From: Triatoma infestans
Taxonomy: Eukaryota > Arthropoda > Insecta > Hemiptera > Reduviidae
Direction: 5' to 3'
NCBI GenBank assembly: GCA_011037195.1
Contig: JAAEAF010002550.1
Span: 62,001-126,000, forward strand
DNA length: 64,000 nt
Shown: positions 45,917 to 56,374 of the stretch, one piece after another
How positions within the stretch are numbered: the first letter of the stretch is position 1
Layout: the number at the start of each line of letters is the position of its first letter
The notes under the pieces: model-generated
The model's input: the letters and a program-made list of their open reading frames with translations, nothing else
What the model was told of the DNA's origin: nothing
The model's database searches: none
Program-made: the position numbers and the translations under genes

Positions 45917-46722
45917 TATATTTTATTAATATATTATTATATATCATAGTAGTGTGAAATATATTAATGCTCTTTGAAATCAAACATTTCCAAACTACTA
46001 GGTGGACAAACATCTGATTTAGACTCGTAACCATATGAATAAAATGAATCAAGGTTTTGGATAAAGCTGTACATGCAGCTAATATTTTTAAAACCTGTCA
46101 ATTAACGCTAAAAGATATAATGGATGTGAGAAGGGGAGAGAATTGGAGAGATTGGAATTTAGAGAAACAAACCAGAATATAAGCCGAACACTATATAATA
46201 TGAAAGAAAGCACAAACTGCAAGAACTTTACAAATATATAGAAGTTAAGGTAGCGAGAGATATATATAAAGAGACAGACTGGCTGAATGATGATGAGAAG
46301 GTAGTAGAAGGTTGCTGACTGGTTGTTAACTGGTCATAAACTGTCCTGAATTGTACTGCTTGTTCTCTATTTATTATAAATTGAACTGTCTCTTCCTAGT
46401 CTGGCCTAGCTAGGGAGTATCTAACTTTTTTTTTATTCATTTTTGTGTTTCTCCGCTCTTTGAATCCTATGAAACTTTAATGTTTCAGATTCCTTTACAA
46501 AAATAAAAACATAAAACTATTTATATAACTCGGTGCCGTGACTGGACACTGTGAACTATGTGAATTAAGGAGAAAACTTAAATCCCCATCAAGAAGAAAG
46601 TTCCAGAGAACATCTAAATAATAGGACCTTAAGGCAACAACGTCTAGCAGAATATTTTAAGAAGAAGAAAAAGAAGAAAGATGGATAAACTATCAAAATG
46701 GGAAAACGCTTGGAGATAATTT
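45917..46722. other. AT-rich spacer; weak LTR-like block at 46120-46440
   Basis: The order GGGAGAGAATTGG, TATATAAAGAGACAG and CTGTCTCTTCCTAGTCTGGCC has the flavour of the LTR-like units at 58431-59465 but identity is low. No gene. Confidence 0.35.
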
Positions 46723-47455
46723 TTTAATACAACAGATTGTAGGGATCGCCCATTATTTTCATAATTAAAGTGTCCTCTAGCAAACTAAAACTATTTCGTT
46801 ACTAAAAAACAATATAGAAAAGTGATTACATTTACGTACTCTAGAGAAGAAGTGATATTAGACTCGTTCACAACATATGATTGTCCCTTTGATCATACGC
46901 TATTACATAAAGAAACGAGAAAAATGTATGAAAAATATAAGAAATACCTTAAACGATAAACCTTTTACAATTGATGAGGTGGAAGAGTTGTGAATAGCTT
47001 TAATTGGGGAAAGCTCCAGGTCCGGACGGTATTACAAGGAAGGAGTATTTTCAATCTTACCAAATTATATAACAGCTTTATATAATGAGGGTCTCTTTTT
47101 AAAGAGAACAATGTTTAATATGAATTCTGAATACTTTGGTATTGCTACTCAAATCGCAATACTTCTTTCGAATAACGAGGTAGTAAAAAAGAAGGAAGCT
47201 GGATCTAATATGTTTTTACTGTCAAAATGGACTTTAAGGCTTCTTGGTAATAGAAATATGAAATAATTGTTCAAGCATACAATTATCGTAACCATTTCCC
47301 CTAATTACTAATTTTATTAACCATTAAGGAAATATTCTTTGATGTGTGTTAACATAGAAATGCACAGAGTAAATTTAGTTGTTACACTAAGTGTTGTACA
47401 TTTAACATTGTGTTGTACTAGGTGTTGTAACATTTAATACAACAGATTGTAGGGA
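46723..47455 (+). pseudogene. LINE RT fragment between 23-bp direct repeats
   Basis: An identical 23-bp sequence (TTTAATACAACAGATTGTAG plus GGA) lies at 46723-46745 and 47433-47455. Between them, frames give MYEKYKKYLK, FTIDEVEE, GKAPGPDGITRKEYF (the finger motif of non-LTR RTs, about 47007-47050) and ILPNYITALYNEGLFLKRT, then unrelated sequence. The direct repeats may be a target duplication, longer than the 7-15 bp seen elsewhere in this window, or part of a local duplication. Frames are broken. Confidence 0.6.
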
Positions 47456-47627
47456 CCCCTCCCTGGATAAGCAGGCTATCACGGAAAATATCTCTGTGGT
47501 ACTTTTGTGAAATTGTGTAAAGTTGTGTGAAATTTTTGACATTGTTAAATTGTTAGTCGTCTGGACCTTGTCCCCTCCTTATTTGCTCTATATTTATGTT
47601 AAGACAACGATAAAATTAGTTTTTTTA

Positions 47628-49010
47628 CTTTCTCTTACTCCTAGTAAAAGGAAGTATTGTAATCGTGTCAAATTTTCGATATCGAGTTTTCACCGGAAAT
47701 ATCCGTTTTGAGGTCCCCTGAGTCCAAAAAAGTGGTTTTTAGCAAATGGTGTTTGTGTGTGTGTGTGTGTGTGTATGTATGTAGTATGTATGTATCAAGC
47801 CGCACTAAGGGCTTTGAGTAAGCCTTGGTGGAGTTCGAAATTAGTGGTAGAGAATGTAGGAGAAGGCTTAACGCTTCGGCTCGGAGGGGTAAGGTGCATC
47901 TCTATTGGATACCCGGACATGCGGGAATAGAGGGCAATGAGAGGGCGGATCGGCTGGCCAGGGAGGGATCATCAATACCATTTCATGGTCCTGAACCAGC
48001 CGTGGCCGTTACAAAGACGTTTCGCGATAAACAGATTAGACTTTGGGAGACGAGAGCTTTGGAGAAACGCTGGGGGGGACACGCAGGGGTGCTTCCAAGC
48101 TAAAAGATTTATAAAGGCAAGCAAGCATGGAATTTCGGAGTATCTCCTGTCTCTTAGTAGGTCGGGTTTGAGGACCTTGGTAGGGATAGTGACTGGACAC
48201 CCAAGAGATGTTTAACATAGGGAGGACGCGGAGTCCCATTTGTCAGAACTGTGATGACGGAGTTAGGGAAACGGTGTATCACTACTTATGTCAGTGTCCC
48301 CGTTTCGCTGGAACTAGTTTCGTATATTTGGGAGGACACCACTCTCGCAGGATTGCCTGGGCGAGTTGGAGTTTGGGGATATCTTCAGATATTGCAGATT
48401 AACCGGCAAGTTACCGGGGGAGATTAATTAAGGGGTTACGGGGGGTATCGGGAGGATAAGAGCCACATAGGCTTAGGTCCCGCGCCTTTCGGCACCCGTT
48501 TTGATGATAATAATAATAATGTATGTATGTATGTGTATGTGAACAGGATAGCTCAAAAACGAAAATCCGTAGAAAGTTGAAACTTGATATTCCGTTTAGG
48601 TATCACCATGACATCTGACAGTGGGTGATATGTCAAAATTCCTCAACCGGAAGTACCACTTTACTTGTTTTTTTTTACTTTTTTGCGTTTTTCTCAAAAA
48701 TCAATCCGACGATTTTGTTCAAACTTGTAATAACAACTACTCATACAAAGAGCTACAACTTTTATTTGAAACATTTCTCTGGGAAAATTCATTTAAGGGC
48801 AGTTATGGCAGAGGGGGGGTTAGGTTTTCATCTAAAGTGCTATTTCAGTTTATCAAACAATTCTATCACCTTAAATAATGTCAATAAAATTGAATATATT
48901 GTTGAAATTCCGGGCTTCAAAAAAATCGGATACCCGGAAGTGCTTATACATTACCACTTTATTCAATGATTTTTTTCACTTTTTCGCAATTTTCTCAATA
49001 ATATTTGATG
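47628..49010 (+). mobile_element. HINE-like repeat, copy H, split by a LINE insertion
   Basis: The left part (47628-47795) has CTTTCTCTTACTCCTAGTAA, CGATATCGAGTTTTCACCGG, CTCAAAACGGATA inverse block and a (GT)n/(GTAT)n tract. It resumes at 48521 with GTATGTATGTATGTG, AGCTCAAAAACG, TTCCTCAACCGGAAGTACC and core monomers (ACCGGAAGTACC at 48646, CCCGGAAGTGC at 48931), then breaks off near 49010 in the ATTTTCTCAATAA box without the right end. The LINE landed in the microsatellite. Confidence 0.8.
47796..48520 (+). pseudogene. RNase H-bearing LINE 3' end inserted in HINE-like copy H
   Basis: The frames encode RRGKVHLYWIPGHAGIEGNERADRLAREGS (47895-47970, RNase H end with the last Asp; written here only as two overlapping motifs, HLYWIPGHAG and GNERADRLAR). 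A shifted frame then gives SRSGLRTLVGIVTGH and the zinc motif CQNCDDG...HYLCQC (48238-48300). The stop is near 48400. The 3' end is GATGATAATAATAATAAT, followed by GTATGTATGTAT, which also precedes the insert, as expected for a target duplication within a microsatellite. Confidence 0.8.
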
Positions 49011-49339
49011 TGTAATAAAATGTAACAAGTACAATTACAGTGTGCCTCAGTCATGCGGATATTGAAAATCCTTTATGAGAAGGTTTGAAAAATATTATTA
49101 AAAAAATAAATTGCTATCACATTTGTATGCCTTTAGGGAATCAACATGTGTGTGTGTGTGTGTATGATGATGATGATATAAAAAATTGGGTTTTTTATTG
49201 TTTATCTTCTTTTGAGGAAAAAATAGAAGGAAATGTATTTTTTCTAAATACAGTTGATATATTTTTATAAAATGTTTGATGTGAAACAACTCGCATGACA
49301 TCCTATAATCGTAAGTTAATAATCAATTACAATAACTAT
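49011..49339. other. AT-rich spacer with short (GT)n
   Basis: A (GT)n/(GAT)n tract lies at 49147-49176. No gene. Confidence 0.45.
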
Positions 49340-50027
49340 ATCTGCCTCATTGAATACAACTACCCTCTCTATCTTACTTTACTACTACCACTCATACCTT
49401 GCCAACAGAAAATTTTACATCCAACTAAACACGGCCTCCTCTGACTCCTACCCAATAGTACCAGGTGTTTCTCAAGGTTCTATCCTGGGTCCCGTCCTCT
49501 TCATCACCTACAGTGATTCCTCTACCCAAACCTCCGCATATCAACCTAACCTTATTGCTGATGATGTTGGACCCATCATCATGGAGAATTGATACTATCA
49601 CTAACAGACTTACATCTGCAATAGACAAACTGACAAAATACTGCATTAAATGGAAAATGAAAATAAATCATGACAAAACAATTGCCATATTGTTTACTAA
49701 ACGTAGACCTACAATCAGCAGACAAATTAAACAGAACAATACTTTGATCACTTGGACTAACAACGTCAAATATCTCGGGAATAACGCTGGACAACAAATT
49801 GAACTTCACGATTCCATGTACTGGACAAAGTGAATTCTGGAAAAATGACTATAAGACTACTCTTCCCGTTACTGAACACGCGACTCAAAAATGATCACAC
49901 AAAACAAACTCCTACTATACAAAGTCGTCATCAGACCCATGTTTCTTTTTTGCTTTCTCCATCTGGAGCCTGACTACTAACAGTAATATCAAAGAAACTT
50001 CAGATAATCCAGAACAAATTCCTAAGA

Positions 50028-50381
50028 TGTTGTGGTAGTTGGTTCCGTAGAGCTGGAAAGCATCAGAGACATTTTAGGTGGTAGCCTGCTTCATTTTGTG
50101 GTCATCCACCGGTTTCGGGCGTTCGCCCATCTTCAGGATGCGTTTGTCAGAGACAGTGCGATAACACAGACTTGCACAGATCAAATGCAGTTTTTACACT
50201 GACTGGTCTTTTTAATTGTAAATACAATAAAAAACACCAGTCAGTGTGTAAACTAAATTTGCTCAGTGCAAGTCTGTGTTATTACACTGTCTCTGACAAA
50301 CGCATCCTGAAGATGGGCGAACGCCCGAAACCGGTCGATGACCACAAAATGAAGCAAGCTACCACGGAAAATGTCTCTGAT
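50028..50381. mobile_element. Palindromic Penelope-type insertion with 12-bp target duplication
   Basis: AAATTCCTAAGA occurs at 50016-50027 and 50382-50393. The 354-bp insert is an inverted repeat: the left arm (about 50062-50216) and right arm (about 50226-50381) match, from AGAGACATTTT on the outside to ACCAGTCAGTG at the centre. Each arm contains CTTCATTTTGTGGTCATC (or its complement), CCGGTTTCGGGCG and ATCTTCAGGATG, i.e. a hammerhead-like motif. It encodes no protein. A target duplication with arms facing each other is compatible with Penelope-like retroelements, whose pLTRs are often found inverted. Confidence 0.75.
50303..50340 (+). ncRNA. Hammerhead ribozyme-like motif (best in window)
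   Basis: Stem I CATC (50303-50306) pairs with GATG (50337-50340). Core CTGAAGA (50307-50313) fits CTGANGA. One extra T follows, then stem II GGGC/GCCC with loop GAAC (50315-50326) and GAAA (50327-50330). Stem III is ACC/GGT without a loop (50330-50335), and C at 50336 is the expected cleavage base. All core bases except the extra T agree with the hammerhead consensus. The mirror motif in the left arm (50103-50140, minus) has G at the cleavage base and should not cut. Confidence 0.6.
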
Positions 50382-50640
50382 AAATTCCTAAGACTTGCAA
50401 CTGACTCGACCTATTTTATGTAAAATCTTCAGTAACCCCAGTTTATTCCTTCATCCAAAATCGTCTCCTCTCCTCTCCACTCTAGAGTGTTCCATCCTAA
50501 TCCAATCTGTCGCGAAACAATCCCTCCATACATTAAAGGCAGAAAAGACTGAAACACTCCTCTCCTAATATTTTTCCTTGCAGGTTTTTTCCCTTTTTTC
50601 CTGCATATTGTTACTCGCCTTATCCCAAAAATCACTATAT

Positions 50641-51894
50641 AAACAAGGTAGGAAGGTTATATTGTAATATACACTGGTACTTCTGCATATTATATTGTAC
50701 ATATATATACATATATATATTTGTGTTAAAGCTTTTTATCTATCTATCTATCTATGTACAATAATTATAAAATTAACAGGTTTTATTAAACTTATAATTC
50801 TTATACTTAACAAACATTTCACAAATGTTATGGTGGGGGGATGAATGTTTTTCCGGAAGAATGATAGGCTAATATTTGTACTGCAGAAAATAAAATAGTT
50901 GGAGTCGTTTTTTACTGCAACAAAAAAATAAATAATGCAAAAAAACTCATTAATCTCTTAGTAAAATCGCATTTCCTTTATAATTGATGGTCTTTAGTTT
51001 GGGAATTTTTGCAATGCATTGGTTGTACTTTATGATGTAGAACTATTACTCCATACCGGCTGAAGATGCACTTTAGGGGTTTGCTATTTTTTTGTTAGTC
51101 ATCGATAGATTTAAATACTTTAATTCATGGTGTTTCACTTATTCAGTTCTATCCTACTGTAAATTTAAAGTTGACATACTTGCACATATAAACTCATTTA
51201 TGTGGAATTTACCAACTAATAGAGGTGACGAAGTCTCACCTCTAATGACTTAAACTTAAATTTGCTAAAATCAATATGTAAATGTTTGGAGACTATACAT
51301 TTATATAGTCTACAGAATTATATTATACATATCTACAATTGAATGCAGTACCCAATATATCACCATTGCTGATATCTAACCAAATCTAATACGTCAATAA
51401 ATACATTCACACCTTATACACCCTCCACCACACAGACAGTTATATTTTCAAATAAATTCTTCCAATGCCTTCATAACACCTAAATGATGTTTGAAAATAT
51501 TTATTATTTTTTTTTTTTTAAAGAAAGGGGGTTTCCAAGGTGATTGTACAAAATATTGCTTGTAATTTTAAAAAAATAATATTTCTTTCCTTGTATAATA
51601 TATTCAACAAGTCAATGGATATGTTTTTGAAATTATCCTCTACATTACACTTGAGGCAGACTAGGTGTCCGAATCTTTGTCCTATTCTGTGAAGGCATAT
51701 CCGCATACACTGGGCTTATAACATTATCTAAATGCTTAATATAACGCTCACACTTTAACACCACGGAGGTGTCGGTAATTTAGAGGCATCATTGGCCTAA
51801 ATAATAATTTTTTTTTCTTCATATTATTATTAAATTATGTCTGTCATAACTCATATGAGTTTGAAAGAATGGACTCGGAAGTGTAGCAAAATGG
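50641..51894. other. AT-rich spacer; weak HINE-like echo at 50880-51090
   Basis: Around 50896-51090 the order GGAGTCG, CATTTCC and GTGCACTTTAGGGG-like boxes recalls the HINE-like monomer, but divergence is high. The (ATCT)n run at 50740 and T-run at 51508 are simple repeats. No gene. Confidence 0.35.
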
Positions 51895-53322
51895 GAGAAT
51901 CTAAATCGGAGAAGGACTGTAACTCTCTAACCTACTCTTCGCAGACGATCAGGTTCTGATTGCACAAGATGAGGAAGATATAAATTATATGTTGAAGAGG
52001 CTAAAGGAAGAATATGCAAAGTGGGGTTTGAAAAGTCAATGACTTTGAGGGATAATGTAATGACATGGCAAAGTCATTGACATCGGCAAAGTACACCAAA
52101 GAAATAATTTACAAAAGGATGAAAACAGTGACACTGTTGGCCGCCGACAGCCGCGGTCAACCAAACAAACAACAAAGCCTTTTCATCAATTCTCACATCA
52201 AAAGGCAGGCACCGCGATAAGTATGGCCACTAAATAAGGTCAGCAAACTACGAAGGTCGCACAAGGCCGCACACTAAGACAGATGTCTTGGTGTGAGTGT
52301 GAACAACAGTATATATAAACTCTATGATATACGACGAAAGGATTATTATATCATCTACGACCAAACTATACACGAGCGGCAATTCACAGTTATATTCAAC
52401 TTATCATTCTCGTAGTTGTGCACTTTAGTTATTTTATCATTCTAATTTATCTTCTATTTATTACTAAGTATTTTATTATAATTATTAGTTACCATTTCTA
52501 ACGTTCAAGTATTGTTCAATTATAGTTATTTTTATATAAACCGTTTAATTATTCGAGCACTAACTTCCCAAAATCTCTCGAACTAACTTCCGCCCTCTTC
52601 AAGACATCTGCTACTCCAGGAATCACACATCAAACGATTCCATTACATCTAATATCTGATTCCATTACAGTAACTTAGAGAAAACGGAATACATAACTGC
52701 AAACCCTGATAACGAATGTATGATCGGGGGCCACAATGCTGAATTTCAAATACCTTGGTTCCTATCTCCAAGTGGATGACGCGTCGGATCTGGATATAGA
52801 AAAACGGGTGACCTGTACGAGGATAGCTATTGGAATGTTGAACCCTATTCTATGGAGCAGCAATAGCCAGATGAAGGCCAAGCATCTAAATATACGATTC
52901 AATAGTCCAGAGCATACTGCTCTACGCTGCGGAGACCTGGACTATTAGCAAGAAATTACAGAAAGAAATAGCTTGCGACAGAAATGGATTTCTGGAGACG
53001 GTCGGCCAGGAAATCTCGCACTGAAAGAAGAAGAAATTCTGAAATAAGAAATAATTGCAGAAAGAGAAAAATCAGTGCTAGAAGAGATCGATCGCAGGAA
53101 ATTTGCTTGGTCCGGACATCTGAAGAGAATGCCAGAGAGCAGAGTGCACAAAGCAGTGCTAAGAATTGAACCCACCAGGCCGAAGGAAAAGAGGCAGATC
53201 CAGAAATAACTCAGGAGGATTGGAGTGGAAGAGGTAATGGCTGGGAAGGGACTCTGCGAAGAGGATGCAATGGATAGGGAACCTCATAATTGAGGAAAAC
53301 CCCTAAAAAAAAAAAAAAAAGT
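51895..53322 (+). pseudogene. CR1/L2-like LINE RT fragment with poly(A) tail, split by an LTR-like insertion
   Basis: Before the insertion the frame gives LLFADDQVLIAQDEEDINYM (RT catalytic AD-D box, about 51935-51995) and EEYAKWGL. After it comes NLEKTEYITANPDNECMIGG (52672), FKYLGSYLQVDDASDLDIEK (52739-52800), then, with shifts, MDFWRRSARKSRTERRR, a GHLKRMPESRVHKAVLR-type block and GKGLCEEDAMD. The copy ends in an A-run at 53304-53321, so this is a poly(A)-tailed family, distinct from the (TAA)n families. Stops at several points. It is 5'-truncated. Confidence 0.8.
52036..52670 (+). mobile_element. LTR-like insertion, second copy of the 29801-30288 LTR
   Basis: TGTAATGACATGG starts at 52056 and GATTCCATTACA ends at 52647, with a duplicated GATTCCATTACA ending at 52669. 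The body matches the LTR at 29801-30288 along its length (e.g. CTCTATGATATACGACGAAA, ATTATTAGTTACCATTTCTA, CTTCAAGACATCTGCTACTC) and has TATATAAA near 52313. It splits the RT frame of the surrounding LINE between WGL and NLEK. The left border is disturbed by a 12-bp inverted pair GTCAATGACTTT/AAAGTCATTGAC, and no clean target duplication remains. Confidence 0.75.
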
Positions 53323-53329
53323 CTGTCAT

Positions 53330-53690
53330 ATGCTTAATAATTAGTTATCAAAATTCGAGAAATAATCAATCATTGGGAGTCGTTTTTGAGAAGTTCTCCG
53401 AAAAACTGTGGGGGCGGGGAGAATCAGTCAAGTCGCACCTTTAATTGATGGATTTTTAGCAGAGATATGATGATGGAATAATCAAGTTTCAACATCCTAC
53501 AATTTTTTTAAAAATATTTCGGTCACAGATATAAAAAAAACACACACATACTAAAACCACCCAACTCACACTCGCATATTAGCCAAAAATAGGTTTATCA
53601 TAAAGGAACTCAACATATTCATTTTCAATAGAAACTCAATTTTAAAAATTTGTTACAATCTTAAAACTTCCTAGAGTGAAAAGTGAGTAA
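53330..53690 (-). mobile_element. HINE-like repeat, copy L (very diverged)
   Basis: The order GAGTCGTTTTTGAGAAG, GTCGCACCTTTAATTGATGG, ATATGATGATGGAATAATCA, TCAAGTTTCAACATCCTACA, an ACACACACAT run, then CATTTTCAATAGAAACTCAA and TTACAATCTTAAAACTTCC mirrors the distal part of the family. Identity is low and the hairpin is gone. Confidence 0.5.
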
Positions 53691-54067
53691 TAAAAAAAAA
53701 ATAATATCATGTTACCACATACTCAAAGATATAAACGTTATTAAAAAAAAATGTCCGCAAATATTTTATATTACGTGCTTTAATAATAATGGAAACAGGC
53801 CTGTAACTTTCATTAGTACTCTTTTGAAGTTTATTTCCATATGTTACAAATAAAAAGAAAAATATAATGACGGTATAACAAAAGGACGAATACTCTTTGC
53901 CGCTGGGCAAAAATAGAAAGGTTTATTACATAATTTTTTATATTACTATATTACTTACTTTACCTTGCTGGTTGGGCATAAATATAAAGTTTTGATATTT
54001 ACAACGAATTAATCACATGCCTTAAAGGAAAACGGAGGATAAATACGTGGATGGGTTCACAATGCTG
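53691..54067. other. AT-rich spacer, no gene recognised
   Basis: No supported feature. Confidence 0.45.
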
Positions 54068-54402
54068 GATAACATCTGGTATTTTATCCGTCGTAGCTTG
54101 CATATTCATTTGGTTCCTGACCGGTTTCGGATTTTCATCCATCGTGAAAGAGCAAATTCGCCAAGATCGTGTAGGAAGTTCACTTCAACGTAATGTTTCT
54201 GTTACACTCGACACTTGTTGGTTTGTTGGCTGAATATATGTGGGGAGGTTATAAGGTTATGTTCCTATGTGTATGTGTTTAATGATAAAATGGAATTATT
54301 ATAAATTATGATTAGACATTAGAAAATAGTGTATAATAAATAGCGTGGTTTGAAGAATACTTTATAACTAAATTTTAATAGTGTTGTTAAATTTGCTCAG
54401 TG
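54068..54402 (+). repeat. Long inverted repeat, left arm (Penelope-type pair)
   Basis: From TCTGGTATTTTATC to AATTTGCTCAGTG this arm matches the reverse complement of about 55852-56190 with scattered changes. Near its outer end, minus strand, it carries GGATGAAAATCCGAAACCGG, a stem II-GAAA-stem III block like that of the hammerhead motif at 50303. AAATTTGCTCAGTG also occurs in the palindrome at 50028-50381 (about 50254-50269), tying the two. Confidence 0.65.
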
Positions 54403-54737
54403 TTTTATCAAGTTATTTTTATTATGGTTGGGGGGGCGATAAGTTATTTCAGGAGAATACTGTACTAATAAGAGTAGATAAAGTTTGAAGATAAAGGATT
54501 ATGCAAAGTTTATAATCGGCAAAAGCTTGTACAAGTAATAAATAAATGTGAAATATAAGCAGGGTTAATACAAGAAAATATGTAAGTAAATTATAATATG
54601 TAAGAAGGTTGGCAGCAAACGGCAAATTGGTGATGATATTAAAATAGATAGTAGAGGAAATCAAATGTATTCGTTTTTATTTATCATGCTTATTTTCAAA
54701 TTATATTAATTTATGTATAAATTACATTAAGAATATG
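54403..54737. other. AT-rich interior between the arms, no gene recognised
   Basis: No motif supported on either strand. Confidence 0.4.
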
Positions 54738-55725
54738 ACGGGTCTGCCTGGTGTGATACCTGATAATTACCTCCGGGGTTACACGGACGGTTCCAGAATG
54801 GATGGTAGGTCTGGAGCTGCGGTCTATTTTGAGACCGGAGATCATTTGGCAGTATCTCTTGGTGAATGAACCACAGTCTTCCAGATTGAGGTTTATGCTA
54901 TTCTTTGTTGTATCTTGGATGAGAGGGTATGTAATACTAACTTAAAAGGTGTTTGTATCTACTCGGACAGCCAAGCTGCGCTGAAGGTGCTGAATTCATG
55001 TGTCTTCACTTCCAGGTTGGTGTTAGAATGTTCTAAAAGACTGGAAGAGGTTTCTTCTCTGAAGGATGTGCTTGTGTCTGGGTACCAGGTCACATGGGGA
55101 TTTCTGAGAATGAGGAGGTGGATAGGTTTGCCAAATTAGGAGCCTCTCTCCCTTTCATTGGTCCCGAGCCTGCTGTTGGCGTGTCTTCTGGCACATGTCT
55201 GTCAGACTTCCAATCATGGACAGCATTCATCCTTATGGATGAGCTCAGTTGGTTGTCGGCAGTCCAAAATGCTCATCGGGGGTACCGGACAGGGCTATTA
55301 GTGAAACATTGCTGTGTCTTTCACGAAGCTCTCTCAGGCATCTGGTTGGATCCCTTATTGGACATTGTGGTTTAAAGAGACATCCCTACGTAATGGGACC
55401 CATGCCGGATCCATTTTGTAGAGCCTGTGAGACAGAGGAGGAAACACCCATTCATCTTATGACAGATTGTCTGGGTTGTGAGGGGATTAGTTTCAGGACC
55501 TTTGGTCGAAGCAGGATGTCTGTGTGGAAGAGCTTAGGCTACTTCCCCTTAATGTCATTGTCCGATTTGTTAGGACTGCGGTGAAACCCGGGTCTGGTTA
55601 TTTGTTCTAGACTCGGTTTGTTGTTGTTTTTCTTGGAGTGGCTCTATGGGCCCAGTGAGGCTTTGGATAGCGTAGGGTTTGTACCTCTGCACAGACAACA
55701 ATATCAATATTAATAATAATAATAA
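54738..55725 (+). pseudogene. I-like LINE 3' end with RNase H and zinc domain, 10-bp target duplication
   Basis: TAAGAATATG flanks it at 54728-54737 and 55726-55735. The frames give a full RNase H set: GYTDGSRMDGRSGAAVYF (first Asp, 54778), TTVFQIEVYAI (Glu, after a TGA at about 54868), CIYSDSQAALKVL (Asp, 54955) and, after a shift near 55080, GISENEEVDRFAKLGA (Asp, 55094). SSLRHLVGSLIGHCGLKRH, the zinc motif CRACETEEETPIHLMTDC and FRTFGRSRMSV follow. The tail is (TAA)n. It is the best copy of the family at 11412 and 17571. It landed inside the inverted-repeat pair 54068-56190. Confidence 0.85.
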
Positions 55726-55851
55726 TAAGAATATGTTGAGAGAGATGTAGTGGCACTTGTTAAGGTATTAACAAATAATTGTATAAAAGCATGACACATT
55801 TTTAAAATCTCCTGCTGCGCCCTATTAAAAAACCCTAAACAAATGCTACCC

Positions 55852-56190
55852 CATTTCTGACTGAGCAAACTTAACAACACTATTAAAATTTAGTTAGAAA
55901 AGTAATTTTCAAAACATGCTATTTATTATACACTATTTTCTAATGGTCTAATCATAATTTATAATAATGCCATTTTATCATTAAACACATACACACTCAT
56001 AGTAACCATAACCTTATAACCTCCCGCACATGTATACAACGAACAAACCAACAAGTATGAGTGTAACAATAACATTACGTTGAAATGAACTCTTTATAAG
56101 AACTTGGTGAATTTACTCTGACGATGCATGAAAATCCGAAACCAGTCAAGAACCATGGATGGCACGACAGATGATAAAATACCAAAACGA
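55852..56190 (-). repeat. Long inverted repeat, right arm, with hammerhead-like motif
   Basis: It is the reverse complement of the left arm. On the plus strand near the outer end lie CTGACGA (56118-56124), an extra T, GCAT-GAAA-ATCC (stem II with one mismatch), GAAA (56138-56141), ACC-AGT and C at the cleavage position (56147). The core fits CTGANGA, but stems II and III each carry a mismatch. A Penelope-type origin is inferred from this motif and the inverted arrangement. Confidence 0.6.
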
Positions 56191-56374
56191 AGGATTTTAT
56201 TTGTTCTAGATTATTTCGAAAATAACACTCAATTATTTTCTTTCTACATCGCATACTATTTATACAAATATAAATAAATAAATAAATAAATGGTTATCAC
56301 TTATATACTTTAACCATTTTTTTGAGAAAATCGATTTTCTGAAATGTTCTGGAAAAGTTCCAACGTTAAAGAAA

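Larger units (their letters stand above)
49340..50640 (+). pseudogene. Jockey-type LINE RT, C-terminal half, interrupted by a Penelope-type palindrome
   Basis: The frames encode YHSYLANRKFYIQLN, VPGVSQGSILGPVLFITYSD (RT motif), NLIADDVGPI (catalytic AD-D box, shifted context), then WKMKINHDKTIAILFTKRRP, NNVKYLG and, after shifts, KMTIRLLFPLLNTRLK and IQNKFLR (to 50027). A 354-bp insertion at 50028-50381 interrupts this. After it the frame resumes with KFLRLATDSTY and continues to about 50640 with SPLHSRVFHPNP. It is related to the Jockey fragment at 27143. Confidence 0.8.

Noticed and set aside
50103..50140. Active hammerhead in the left arm of the 50028-50381 palindrome
   Set aside because: The cleavage-site base is G, which hammerheads do not cut efficiently.
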